Assembly (NCBI GenBank): GCA_963930655.1
Contig: OZ005600.1
Coordinates: 11,845,501-11,909,500, forward strand
Direction: 5' to 3'
Length of the DNA: 64,000 bases
Source: Myrica gale
Lineage: Eukaryota > Streptophyta > Magnoliopsida > Fagales > Myricaceae
Shown: piece after piece, positions 22,290 to 34,665 of the stretch
Layout of the letters: every line of letters starts with the position of its first letter
Position numbering within the stretch: position 1 is the stretch's first letter
Program-made: the position numbers and the translations under genes
The notes under the pieces: model-generated
The model's database searches: none
What the model was told of the DNA's origin: nothing
The model's input: only the letters and a program-made list of their open reading frames with translations

Positions 22290-24480
22290 AATCGAACAGT
22301 CAATATTATGGCACATAGCCAATTTTTATATATTTCAACAGTAGGGTTTTATTAAAGAATGAAAATTGAAATATTTTGATAGTTTAAGGACCAAAATTCG
22401 ATGAACTTCGTAGTTGAGACTTGGTAAATAATATTTAAGTCACAGTTGAGAGTTAAAAACAAAGATTCTCTATAAAAATTCCAACAAAATGTGAGATAGA
22501 AATTAAGTGATAACTGAACAAAAAAAAACAAAAGTTTAATAGATTGGGTGGGTATTGAATAATTGGAAAATGGGAATGAATGAGATCTTTAGCCTTAATG
22601 ACGGACTAGACGTTCTTAATGCATATATACAATCAGATATTTGCTTCCAAAATATATAAAAATAAAAATAAACAAAGATAGTAAGAGTTGATATACGTTG
22701 GGCAGGTCAACTAACTAAGGTGACGCTGAAACATAGCAACTTTTACCAAATACGAGTAAATTAATGCATCCAACAGTTGGATCTATGCTCTCTAAATTTT
22801 AAGAATAATTTGATTTTAAATGAAGGTCTTTATACGTATGAAGTTACGTAGAATCTTCCTCATGGCGTAAGTATTTATTTATTTAATTATTTCATTTCAT
22901 TTTATTTTTTTGCAAAGATAAGCCGTCCCCTAATCTCTCACCCTGTGTTATGCACGCACGCTACTGAGGAATGAAACGGATCCGCAAGCCAAATAACAAT
23001 ACACGTGTGACCATGTCTATTATTGTTTTTTTTTAATGGGAGGGAGCAATCAGCTTAGTAACCTTTTTTCTAGTGTGATTAACAACCTTTTATGATCTTG
23101 ACTAATAAGTTTACTCTCGTTGCAGAATATTCTATTTGAACAATAGCTATTGTCCATTAGGCGAACTCGTCACCATACCAGCCTGACTACCAGCTATTTC
23201 CAGTACATTCATTAGGTCCAAGATCAAATTTTACTTTCACAGGGAATTTCAACTTATGTTACTAAAATCCTAATTTGAGAGGTAATAAATATAGAGTGAT
23301 ACCAATGAACTACAATCTTATCGGTTAAAAGATCATGGATGTCCAATCCCATAGATTACACATGCCAGTTAATTAATGAACAACGGCAATATAATGTAGA
23401 GTACTTTCATAATTAATGGGATGGTTGAGGGGTAGATTGGTCATTGTCGCCTGTAAAACTAGAAAATCAATAAATAAATAAGTAAATAACTCAAAATGGC
23501 ATAGCACATTTATATTGTTATAAAGTCAGAAATTGAATTTCCATAAAACCTCACTCTTTTTAGAAATCTTTATTCTTACCCTTGATTTCTTTTATTTAGG
23601 TGTAGATCGTTGAACAAAACCAAACAAACAGCATCATATGACGTGTTGTGTGTAATTAAGCATCTTAAGAAAGATTTTGTTATTCCGAACCAATTCTACA
23701 TATTCACAATTTTTTAATCGATTGAAAGAAATATATATTTATTTTAACTTTTGAGGACTAAGGTTGTGTTTGTGTTGAAATATTTTTGGTATTGGGTTTT
23801 GTGTTGGTATTAGGTTTAGTGAAAAAGTGAAGAGATATGTAATTTTTTATATTTTTTGTTGGAAGAGAGAGGGATTATACTGTAGTATTTTATTAGGAGA
23901 GAGAGAAAAATATTGATAATATTTTGGGTGCAAACACACCCTTAATCTTTTTCCTATTTCCCTCTCATGTGTGACGACGTTTCAATAGACTAACAGAAAA
24001 TACATTTCTCTTGCTAAAAAATCGTTATCAAAATTTTGGATAAATTCGTATACATATGTCGGGGTGCTTGAAAGTAGAAATTTTAGGTGAAAATTTTAGG
24101 TATTAGGGTTTATGAAAAAAATAAAGATATTTTATAAAATTTGATAAAAAGTAAGGAGAGAATATTTAATTAAATATTATAATATTATTTTATAATTTAA
24201 TAAAGAAAGAAATTATTTTATAATTATAAAAAAATTTAAAGGATAAAATTTTTGAGTCCACCCTAAACACCCCCGACTTATTTTATATTCACAATATTTT
24301 TAATAGATTATTTTATAATTTCGAAGAAAGTCGTATTCTAGTTTTTTTCTTTTGCTGATTATAAACAAGCTGATTTGAAAACACGCCCAAAAGAGGCTGT
24401 CAGATCCATCTCTCTCTCTCTGAAACTTTCTCCTTCTCTCTCTCTTTCCTAGGGTTAGTATTGTTAAGATCGTCGATTCG
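22290..24480. other. intergenic DNA with two AT-rich MITE-like repeats; promoter of first VAMP gene
   Basis: A repeat at about 23760-23945 has AAGGTTGTGTTTG at one end and CAAACACACCCTT at the other. A second at about 24060-24280 has GGGGTGCTTGA and CTAAACACCCCCG at its ends. Relatives in the opposite orientation occur at about 34066-34256 and 31846-32055. The leader just before 24481 is rich in CT (24407-24450). No gene seen. Confidence 0.45.
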
Positions 24481-27394
24481 ATGGGTCAGCAATCGTTGAT
24501 CTACAGCTTCGTGGCGCGAGGGACGGTGATCCTCGCCGAGTACACCGAATTCTCCGGCAACTTCACCAGCATAGCCTCCCAGTGCCTCCAGAAACTCCCG
24601 GCCTCCAACAACAGGTTCACCTACAACTGCGACGGCCACACCTTCAATTACCTCGTTGATAACGGCTTCAGTGAGTCCCTCTGATCTCTCATTCCGATTC
24701 ATTTTTCCTTTGTCTACCACTCCTTGATCTCGTTGTTTCGTTTCTCCGCGTTTCGGTTGATGCTCGATCATTGGTTCGATATTTAGTAAATTGTACTTGT
24801 CAAAAAAATAAATAAAAGATATTTAGTAAATTGTGTAGTTTGTTGGTGTATTTTCCTTTTACATCTTAATTCAATGATCAACTCCAAAACTTTTTGTGAG
24901 GCTCATAGCTTGGTGGAGAAAAAGATTTGAAGAAAGAACATAGAGGTATTAAAAGTTCCTGGAATACCTGTTTTAGCTCTGTCATTATCTGAGCTACAGT
25001 CGATGCCATATTTTACTCTAGTGCTCAAGAAAACGTGCAGTTTTCGTGATCGGAAAATGGGAAATAGAACACTTACCTTCGGAGCTGTTCATTGCTGCGG
25101 ATGTCATGTAGAGCTTAACAATTAATCTGGCCATCCAGAGCTTACAAAAATGAAACGGTGCATTCGAAGCTGTTAATTGGACCCTTTTTCACTCAACAGT
25201 GTATTAAGTCTATCAAAGCAGTTCAGATGCTAACTGTCCCTGGTGATCCAATTCGTTGAAGACTCTTCTTTATGTGTAGGCAGACAAACTTCTTAAAATT
25301 TCCAATCATATTAGAAGTGTTGAGCCTACCGTGGTCCTGTGAAAATGTAAGAGCTCATTAATAAATAGAATACCAACTGAATGGTTGAGCCGTTGTCACC
25401 TTTGTGTTGATCCCTTCCAAATGTAGAAAAGGGTTTCTACTTATGGGATGCACAGACATAGTTAATAAATTCACGCGGTGTCATTTAATTGTTTACTCGT
25501 GTCATGATGCTTTTAGCTGTCAATGGACTACTTCAGAGTGGGGATATAGAGTGTTGGAGTCAAACTCAGGAATCCTTTGGATTATGATTTTATTAAAACC
25601 ATATAAATCAGTATGTTTCTGTAAATTCGGTGCATATGACTTTGTTCCTGTGGTTGCGCATGAACGTGGTTGCAGTATAGTTGTTTGTGCTTGTAATACC
25701 TTTTAGTGATTGTACCTTCTAAGGATTTAAATATCCAGTGCCCTAAACAGAATAATTAGCGATGGTAAACTTGCTAGAATGTATGAAAGACATATCCCAT
25801 GTATGAGTTCTAATTCTTATGTTGGTTTAATGAATGATTGGTTAGTTCTTACTTCCATAACCTTTAGGCTATAATATCTGGAAAATCATTTACCCTTGAC
25901 CGCCAAACTGGTGAAGGAAAAAGAAAATAAATTCTTTGCAGCCATCCCCAGTTTGTGGGATTTGTCACTTGTCAGTATGCTTTGCTCTTCACGTCCCCTT
26001 ATTTTTGGTGGAGCTAAACTTGTGTCTTGGACAGTGCAGCTTACTGTGTGGTTGCAGTGGAGTCTGTCGGGCGTCAGGTTCCAATTGCCTTCCTCGAACG
26101 AATCAAGGATGATTTTACACAGAGATGTGGAGAAGGAAAAGCTGCAACAGCAGCTGCCAACAGCCTCAACAGAGAGTTTGGGTAAGCTCTTCTTCTTTAT
26201 TTTATTTTTTTTTGGTCTTTTGAAGTATATTTTTCTGTTCATTATTTTCCCGATGATATAGGCCCAAATTGAAGGAGCATATGCAGTATTGTGTAGACCA
26301 TCCAGAAGAGATCAGCAAGCTGGCTAAAGTGAAAGCTCAGGTTTCCGAAGTCAAAGGTGTTATGATGGAAAATATTGAGAAGGTGAGGCGATAAAGTGCT
26401 CTCTCTTCTATTTGCGAGTTGCAAAAGGTTCTTTTCTATTTTGGTTGAATCTCTTTTTGTGAAGCCCAATGAAATTTTCTTCTTTTTTGTGTGTTGGGGG
26501 GGGGGGGGTGCCAGAATGGTTTTTGGATCATTACTACATCTTAAGTCGAGAGATGTGTCATTTTATTAACCCAGCATTTTGTGTAGGTTCTTGACCGTGG
26601 AGAAAAGATTGAGCTTCTGGTGGATAAAACAGAGAATCTTCGTTCTCAGGTCAGCAAATGAGCATCCAGTTTTCTTTTGGTGTTCCTATTTAGCCTCCCT
26701 ATGCAACATTGATGGTGCAATGGAAACTCTAAGAATAATGGCAAATGACATGTTGATGGATTTGGTTTTAAGTTTGCCTGTTGTGGTTCAATGGTAGAAG
26801 GTCTCGGCCTAAATTAATTGACTTGACACTATAAGGTGGAATTTCTTCAGTAGTGAACAAAAATTTGGGGTCAATTTCGAACAAGATTTGTTTAGTGATG
26901 AGATTTTTAATTTTAGATCTGGATAACGTGCCTTCTGTATATTTACAAGAATCATCCCTTTAATTTGGATGGCAACTAGCTGTTCAGCGTGACTATGCAT
27001 AGATACTGAACTTCAGAGGTGGCCTAACCAATTTTCTATGTTTGAGAAACAGTTGCTCTTCAAAAAGTAGCCCTTAATAGTAGGGGCAAATTATTTTCTC
27101 TAAGCATGGGCTCTATGAGTATGGATTAACTTGCTATTTTTTCCACCGTATCACGTCTCACTTAGTTCTGTAGTTAGTTACTTGTATTTTTTTCCATTTG
27201 TTTGTGATGGTATATGGTTGTCCAACTATATGGTGTTGCAGGCTCAAGATTTCAGGCAGCAAGGAACGCAGATGAGGAGAAAGATGTGGTTCCAGAACAT
27301 GAAGATAAAGCTGATAGTTCTTGGTATTCTGATTGCCCTGATCCTCATCATAGTTCTATCTGTTTGCAAAGGTTTCAATTGCAGTCACAATTGA
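24481..27394 (+). CDS. VAMP72-group longin R-SNARE, copy 1 (five exons)
   Basis: Exons 24481-24670, 26040-26181, 26262-26382, 26587-26649 and 27242-27394 join in phase to 222 residues, the size of Arabidopsis VAMP721/VAMP722 (about 220). Residues 1-110 form the longin domain ([20 protein letters not shown]). The SNARE motif follows, with the zero-layer arginine in VLDRG (residue 155). A tail anchor of about 20 hydrophobic residues spans about 195-214, after MRRKMW and basic residues. Such R-SNAREs sit on secretory vesicles and pair with plasma-membrane syntaxins in exocytosis and cell-plate formation. The copy differs from copy 2 at 17 residues, including a run RCGEG where copy 2 and the family have RYGGG. 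All introns are GT-AG. Which VAMP72 member it is cannot be told here. Confidence 0.93.
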
Positions 27395-28534
27395 ATTGGT
27401 GGATTACGATTTACTAATTCAGGTTTACCCATAGTCTTTTTTGTTACACGGTCCACCTTCCCTTACATTTTGAACTATTTGTATAGTTTGTATTCCTGAT
27501 TTTTTTCCCCCTGAACTAGTTGGCCGCATGTCTTGTGTTAAAGCTCGTCATTGGTATGTTAAATGACAGTTCTGATTGAGTATCATTTGTAGTGTTGGGG
27601 TTGAAGCAATGGCATACGGTCAACCACTTTCCTGCAATTTTTTACATCTATTTTGAGTAAATGGAAGTTGGGTCGTTTGATGTCACGGATTTATGCCCAA
27701 TTTTCCATTGTTACCCTACCCATGGAGTTACGTCCTCAGGTCGTGAGAAATGCACCATTTTCCTCGTTTGCGATTAGGGGATTGCAGTCTTTGTTGCATA
27801 AACCGGGGTGGAGATGCTCTCTGGGATACAGTAATAGTACCAAACCCTAGGTAAATATTGACAAAAAAAAAAAAAAGGAAGTGCCGAAGTCCGGAGGTCG
27901 GTGCGTTGCGTGACATGACAATCTAATTTTATAGGAATATCTTTAATCCATAAGTGGAAGGATGTATCTCTGAAGCCTGCTTGTCTATGTGTTATATGCA
28001 ATTCTGCAACCAAAGTTTCTGCACCAAGCAGAGAACCACTTGACTTCAATGGCCATCACGAGATATATATTTCGGAGAAATTTACCCTTCACCGACCTCA
28101 ATTACGTCTCGTAATTTGTCCCCCAAATTACTGCGGATGTCCAGGCCATGGACCCTCTAAACTATCGTTTTTCGCAATTTGTACCACAAGTGGAGATCTA
28201 ATAGAGCTAAAAACAATGGCATGTGACACAATTTCAATAGTTAAGTCATTAATTGTGAGATAAATTAAACATTGTCACGTGACAGTCTCAATATTTAAGT
28301 CTTTAATCGTGGGACAAATTGTGACAATTACGATAATTAAATCTTTAATTACGGGACAATTTGTAAAGAAGGGAGAATTTTAGAGGATCAATTGCCAATA
28401 GTGGTAGTTTAGAGGTAAACTGCAAATGAAATGTTAGTTTCAGGTGATAAAAGCTTTATTTTTTTTTTTTTTTGTTACTAGAGAAATCTCTTAGCTCCTC
28501 TATGCATTGGGCTTGAACGGAAACTTAGTTTGAT
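27395..28534. other. 3' flank of VAMP copy 1, homologous to the flank of copy 2; one fold-back repeat
   Basis: Up to about 28060 scattered blocks match the flank of copy 2 (38272-38910), for example GTTATATGCAAT and CACCAAGCAGA, so the duplication covered more than the coding unit. At about 28083-28445 a fold-back-like repeat shows CCCTCTAAACTATCG and, in reverse on the other side, TGGTAGTTTAGAGG. No gene seen. Confidence 0.5.
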
Positions 28535-28542
28535 CGTGTTAT

Positions 28543-30465
28543 TAGGGGTGGACACCGAAAATTTCGGATACCGGATTTTGGATCCGAATCCGATTCGAAA
28601 TGCCCATATATCCGACCCAATTGGTCAGTTCGGATTCGGATCAGATACTGGATCGGATTCGGAGTTGGGCCTCTACAAACTAACAAATGAAACAAATTAC
28701 ATTAAACAACCTCATTCGAATATATGGAAAGCCCAAGTAAGCAAAATGTCATTCCCATTACTAAAAACAACAATGCTTTCCATCCCGTAGAGTGTAGACA
28801 ATGAATTTCTGTTAGAACCTAAATCTATAAGTACGATAGAAAGAGGAAAAAAAAGTGCAATATTAGAAGTAAGATATTAAACAATTAACAAACATACATA
28901 AAAATCACCAGTTTGGGTTTCATAGAATCATTAAACAAACATATATAAAAATAGAAATGTTTTAATGTGATTTGTTGAAAAAACAAAATAGTCAAAGAGG
29001 ATTCAAAAATAAATAAGCACAATAATCTGTTTATATTATTCCTCCACCATTAATTCTCTCCAAAAGCTTCTCATTTTCATAAAAAGACCTTACTCTATAA
29101 CCCTTTTGTATTTCTTAGCTTACTAGTGGAACCAAGCCTCAACCTTGTCTGCTTTGTCCTATCTTACTTGATAAAAACGTGAAAATACAGATCAACAATT
29201 CAAAGACGTGAAAATACAGATAAACCAATTAGCAATTCAACAATTAAGCAATAAACAGATCAACATTCATCTGTAATTAACAAACAAATTCAGCATATAA
29301 CAGATCAACCAATTAGCAATTCAGCAAGCCAATCTCCAATCTCCAACACATGTATTTTATAATCTAATAATAAATTTTATAATGAAGAAAACAACATTAA
29401 AAAATTATCAAAGGGCAGTGAGGTTATTGAGGTAGGCTGCGAACTTCCGAAGGATGGGGGTTGTTAGATGTGGCTTCTTCTTTTTCTTTTTTTTTGCTGA
29501 GATCAGATGGTTCACATAACCAACAGCAAAGGCACATGAAAGAAATTAATCCATATGCATAGATAAAGGAAAGACTTCAAAAAAATATTTATTATTCTCA
29601 CCCATATGGGTGTATCTAAAAAGCTGATAGAGTCATAGCATTTTATAAAACCTCCACTAACTTAATCTAAAATGCGACAGAGTCACAAAACCATGTACTA
29701 ATTTAAGATATTAATCATGACCTGAGAATGCAATAGTCTCATTTTGTCAAGTCATTCCATTGACGTGTGACAATATAGACTGCAGTGCAAAACATTTGCA
29801 CTATATACCTTGGTTTCTATGGGCAAGCACAAAACCAGAATCCTTAATTATTAGTTGTTATCAGTATTATTGGGATGCTTCAACTTCTATCAGTACCTTA
29901 CCACCCTCTCAAACAAAATCAGACACAATCCTTGGGCATTAGAAAATCCGAAAATGACATCTTACCAACATAACTAGAAAACGATTTTCCCAAATCTACA
30001 CTCTTAAAATAATATAACATTAACATAATAAAAGACAAGGGAGCAAAGTTGTGCTTACAAGTTACAAGCCCAAACGACCAGTAGATGAGGAAGCCCTCGA
30101 TGGTGACTAAGGAGCAAGAGGCTGCCAATTTGCGAAGGATTCAAGCTCTGTATGTGGCAAGGAGATCGACGAGTGGCGGCGGCTGAGGGGGGGAGACTGG
30201 CGGCGGCAACTAGCAAGACCTTAGTAAGAGTTAGGTTTTTTCGAAGTGGTTGGCTGAGAGAGTGAAATTGTGAATAAGGAAAGAAGGGAGGGGTGTGGGT
30301 TAAACGCGTGTGTTTAAGTAAGTGATGATATTCGGGTCGCGTCGGATTAAATCCGATTTATATCCAGATATCCGGCTCCGCCCCGAAGACTATTTTTTTT
30401 ATAAAATCTATCCGACTCCGAATCCGGGTCGGAGAATTGGATCGGGTGATTTTTGAACACCCATA
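28543..30465. mobile_element. non-autonomous hAT-type element, 1.9 kb
   Basis: Starts TAGGGGTGGACACCGAAAA and ends TTTTTGAACACCCATA, imperfect inverted termini of the same style as 1759-1920. Flanking 8-mers are CGTGTTAT (28535-28542) and CGTATTAT (30466-30473), 7 of 8 matching. Both subterminal regions carry repeated CCGAATCCG/ATCCGGAT-type motifs. There is no transposase reading frame; a GC-rich patch at 30160-30215 may be a relic of a first exon. It lies between the two VAMP genes. Confidence 0.8.
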
Positions 30466-30473
30466 CGTATTAT

Positions 30474-31579
30474 GATGTCTTAAAGTCATTGACAAATTTT
30501 GAAAAGATTTGACAGCTCGCAGCCCAAACTTTCATTTAACTAATTAATTTTATACCCAAAAGAGAATTGAAGAGTATGCCTGATCCAGACATCCTTTTCA
30601 TTGGATGATGCACAAGATCCAATTCTAGATGCCTGTGTAAGTCAAGTTTGAAACATCAACATGTTTTCAAACCAAATTTTTTACTAAAATTTGTTTCATT
30701 CCAAAATTCATATTTACAAATATATCTAATTCAAAATTTTGGTTGAGAAATAAAAGAAATTTATATCCCGTCAAATCATCTCTTTCACTCTTTTATTTAT
30801 TCTCATAAAATTTTATTTTTCACTCTGTTTTAAATTTAATAAAATCTAATCTAACTCAATTTTCACTTTTTCACTGTTTTCATAAATTTTTATTTTTCAT
30901 TTTTTTAAAATCCAATTAAAAATCTGTAATAATCTAACTCAAATTTGAAAAAAGTACCAAAAAAACCCTTGCCAAACAAACCAAATCACACTAGATACAT
31001 TCCTTGAATAATTGAAGGTTCAATTTTGCATGCGCGAGTTACGCGACGGGGTTTGTTTGCTTCCGGCTTCCGCCTTTTTGGTGAAGACAAGATGGGTGTG
31101 AAAGCAGTACAAGATTCGCAATGGGGCCCATCCATTGAGAGAACGGGGAACGAATTTCAAGGACAGCATCATTTAACACGCTACATCGTGTTTCTACATG
31201 CTTAATTCTATTATCTAAGCATTATACTTCTTCTCTATATTTAACTTGGCCGTCGGGGAGTCTCCGGACCCGAGGTCACCTCCCTCGGTGATTCTTGCAG
31301 GATTACTTGGCTTTCGAACACTGTGGTGATTCTTGATATCATCAATTACTACCCAAAATTTTGATTTACAAACATGCCAAAAATTTAGTACTACTTACAT
31401 TGGTCTATATGTACTACTTCACAATTTTGCATACAGAGTATAATACAAAAAGTAAACTCGTGCGTATATTAGGTCATGTATGAGGTTTGTCGTGGCATTG
31501 AACTTAATTATTGCGTATACTGAGTCAGATTCTTCCGAGCTTGATGCATATGAATAGATGCTCGAATTTTACTCACTAC

Positions 31580-31621
<42 letters not shown>

Positions 31622-32293
31622 ACAACAAAAAAAACTTTCAGGCCTGTTGGGGGAATCACGAAACGTGATGTGTGTGCAAATGTGTATTCTATAGATGCAT
31701 TAAGTTATTTTAGTAAACTTGAAGATATCTATGGAATACGCAAGCATTGCATGGCCAATGATATCTTTCAAATTTATATATATTTTAATGGAAATTTACT
31801 TTGTAATTACTACTTTTTTTACCCCTTTTTATTTTCAGTCATAAAATCGGGGCGTTTGTTTCCCAAAATTTCTACCCCTCAAAATTTTTAAATAATTATA
31901 AAATAATCTCTCTCCTCATTAAATTATAAAATAATATTATATTATTCAATTAAATATTATCTCTCCTCACTTTTTCATAAAATACTATATATTTTCACAA
32001 ACCCCAATACCCAAAATTTATAAAACTCCAATATTTCCACAAACAAACACCACCACATTTTAACTTTTTAATCATTGATCTTTCTATACTTACAAAAATA
32101 GTCCATCTGTTACCTTCCATTAGTCTAACTAACGGAATAATTTTCCACGTTATCTTCTATTTTTCACGCAATCCATTAATTTTCACACCAGCCCACCATT
32201 TAAAGATTGCCTTAAACGACCAGTAGCTTCCAGGAGGTTAAATGAAACTATGCGTATCAAATCTTCTGCTGAATCTAAAATTTGCAGGTAACA
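30474..32293. other. intergenic DNA; AT microsatellite and an AT-rich MITE-like repeat
   Basis: A pure (TA)n run of about 38 bp lies at 31582-31619. At about 31846-32055 lies an AT-rich repeat with GGGGCGTTTGTTTCCC at one end and ACAAACAAACACCACC at the other, the reverse-oriented relative of 24060-24280. No gene is recognised, apart from the leader of the fragment at 32294. Confidence 0.45.
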
Positions 32294-32757
32294 ATGAGAC
32301 AGAGACAGACGAATCCCACCGTTCCACCACCCAATCAAATATATCAATCGAAACCCCAAAGCCCAAAGCTTCCAACATCGGATTTCCACAAACCCACGAC
32401 AAACTCCGATGTCTTTTCCTCAAGCAAGAGTGTGTTTGCACTCTGCTTGGCCTTCAGGGTGGCCAATGCTTTGTTGGTGCAGACCTATTTCAACCCAGAT
32501 GTACACTGCCAAGCTCTCGAAGTCACTCACCGCATCGCTTTCGGGTAGCTTTAATTCCATTCTTTCCTTTTGGTTTGTGTGTTGCTTTCAGGATCGCATA
32601 GTAATAATGGTTGGTGTTCGGTCTTGTTGATGAGCATTGTAGGTATAGGCATTTGGCGTGGGAGTGGAAAAAGGGGATTAGTAGCTTTTTGCATCCAATG
32701 CTGTTTGCCGTCCTCTACAAAGTTCTTGCTTTCGTGGGTCTTGAAACCATGAACTAA
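32294..32757 (+). pseudogene. truncated GPI mannosyltransferase 3 (PIG-B-like) fragment, two exons
   Basis: Exon 1 (32294-32544) ends with VFALCLAFRVANALLVQTYF, then NPDVHCQALEVTHRIAFG. Exon 2 (32643-32757) continues in phase with WEWKKGISSFLHPMLFA and VLYKVLAF before a stop. This is the N-terminal membrane region of plant PIG-B, the ER mannosyltransferase that adds the third mannose to GPI anchors; the FNPDEHWQ and YLHPMLF segments are family landmarks. The full protein has over 500 residues, so only about one fifth remains. The usual EHWQ reads VHCQ. No further exon is found before 34666. Seen: both exons and their junction. Inferred: it is a dead duplicate rather than a gene with exons lost outside view. 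Confidence 0.72.
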
Positions 32758-34665
32758 GCTTCCTCCAGTTAATTGAACTAAGCTTTGTCCAGATCTCCTT
32801 TGCAATTTGTGGGAGCTACGGGTCATTTATCCGGATAATTGGTTGCAATGGTGGGCTGACGTGAAAATGAGTTGCTTACATAAAAAAACAGAGTCTGACA
32901 TGAAAACTTGTATCTTTAGTTAGACTAACGAAAGGTAATAAATGAACTATTTTTTTCAAGTATGAAAAGATCAAGGACTAAAAAGTTGAAATATTAAATT
33001 GAGAATTTGGCGACTTAGTCCCCGGGTTTATACCCTTTTGACAAATGAGTAATTGAATTTCAAATTTCAAAATTTTAGTTCTTGGATTTTCGTTGTTTTA
33101 CAAAATGTCCTTCCGTCAAGGATCCGTTAGTTTCCCTAACGGAAGGCCACATCAGCTGACAACTCAGCAGCTGATGTGACAATGAAAATTGACAGTTTAG
33201 TCCTTAAGTTTTACGTCGTTTTATGTTTTAGTCCTTAGGTTTAATTTTTTAAACTTTTAGTCCTTCAGTTTACATTTTTTGACTAAATGATCATTCCATC
33301 AAAAATTATTGTTCAAATTTTGAAATACAAATTTTGGCCTTCAATATTGAATAATAACATGTCATTTTTAGTTTTGACAATTTTAATAACACATTTAATA
33401 GGACTAAAAAAATTTAAAATTCAATTTAAATCCTTAAAAATCTACAATTTTCATTAAAACTCTATCCAGTAAAAAGTTCTAAAAGTTACAAATATATTTA
33501 TTTTTTTAAAAAAAGAGAATATGAGTGTTTTCTCCTCTTTTAGTATTTAATATGACACGTGTCATTAAATAAATAAACAATAAAATTAAAATGAATAAAA
33601 ATGTAATTTTTTTAAAAAGGGGATCAGAGATCCCGATCCTCACGGTGGATGGGGATTCCTCTCCTCTATTATTTTTGTCATATTACATCTACAAACTATT
33701 GATTTCATACACTATATATTCCTTTAAAAATTTTGGTTAATTTAGAAGAAAAATTTTTTTTGACATACGAAATGATAATTTTATCTCCATAATTGTTTTT
33801 AGCTGTACACATTTTATGAGGATAAAATCTTAATTTTATCTAGAAAACATGATAAAATGTAAAAAAAGAATATTTTCATAAATTAGATAAATTTAGATAA
33901 ATACAAGAAGTTGTTTTGAAATGTCCCAAAAAAAAAAGGCTGGTTTGAAAAGTTTAAAGTCAAAACAAGACTCAAATTTTCTTCTCGAACATTTTTATCC
34001 TTTGAATTGGCTGGTTTGAAAACAAAAACACTCAAATTACCTTTTAGGACATTTTCTAAGGCTGCGTTTGCAAAGCTAATCTTCCTCAAAATTTTATCTC
34101 TCTCCCAATAAAATATTCCAATATAATCTCTCTCTCCCATAAAAAATATAAAAAATTACAAAAATTATAAAAAATTACTTCTCTTCACCTTTTCACTAAA
34201 CCCAATACCAACACATATTCCCATATCAAAAATATTACAACACAAACACAACCTAAGGTTGATTAAGTGCTGATTTTTGTTTTTAATAACGTTCGGAACA
34301 AATATGCTTCTCGACAATGGTCCCACATTCTGTGAGCTCGTTCAAATCCCAAAGGAAAATAAAGAAAAAGAAAAAGCCGAATCCGGGACAAGCACAAGAC
34401 CACTGCTGCATAAGAATTGAGACTGCTGACTGCGTGGCACTTCAGTTATTTCGTCCGGAAAAAAGGGTTAGCTAAACAAAACTACGCTACCTCTGCCTTC
34501 CCGTCTAAGCAAAAAATAGAACCACCACCTCCCTCTCTCTCTACAATAAAAGCCATCCATCGAATTCATTTCTTTCTCTCCCCCTTTGTCTGAAACTTTC
34601 TCCTTCTCCTTCTCCTTCTGTTTCTGTTTCTCGTTAGGGTTAGGATATTTGAGGTTATCGATTAG
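32758..34665. other. intergenic DNA with fold-back and MITE-like repeats; promoter of second VAMP gene
   Basis: About 33005-33300 repeats TTTAGTCCTTAAGTTT-like phrases in direct and inverted order and includes the inverted pair CCTTCCGTCA/TAACGGAAGG, a fold-back look. About 34066-34256 is a MITE-like repeat, the inverted relative of 23760-23945. A CT-rich leader (34575-34632) precedes the start codon at 34666. No gene seen. Confidence 0.45.

Noticed and set aside
26780..26830. TTCAATGGTAGAAGGTCTCGGCCT resembling part of a tRNA gene
   Set aside because: Cannot be folded by eye into a full cloverleaf, and a similar phrase near 37720 shows that it is part of the duplicated intron.
28530..28790. 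Open frame starting at the left end of the 1.9-kb hAT element
   Set aside because: It is the translation of terminal GGATCCGAATCC repeats and not a protein.
31580..31620. (TA)n run as a possible origin or matrix-attachment site
   Set aside because: A simple microsatellite; nothing else supports a function.
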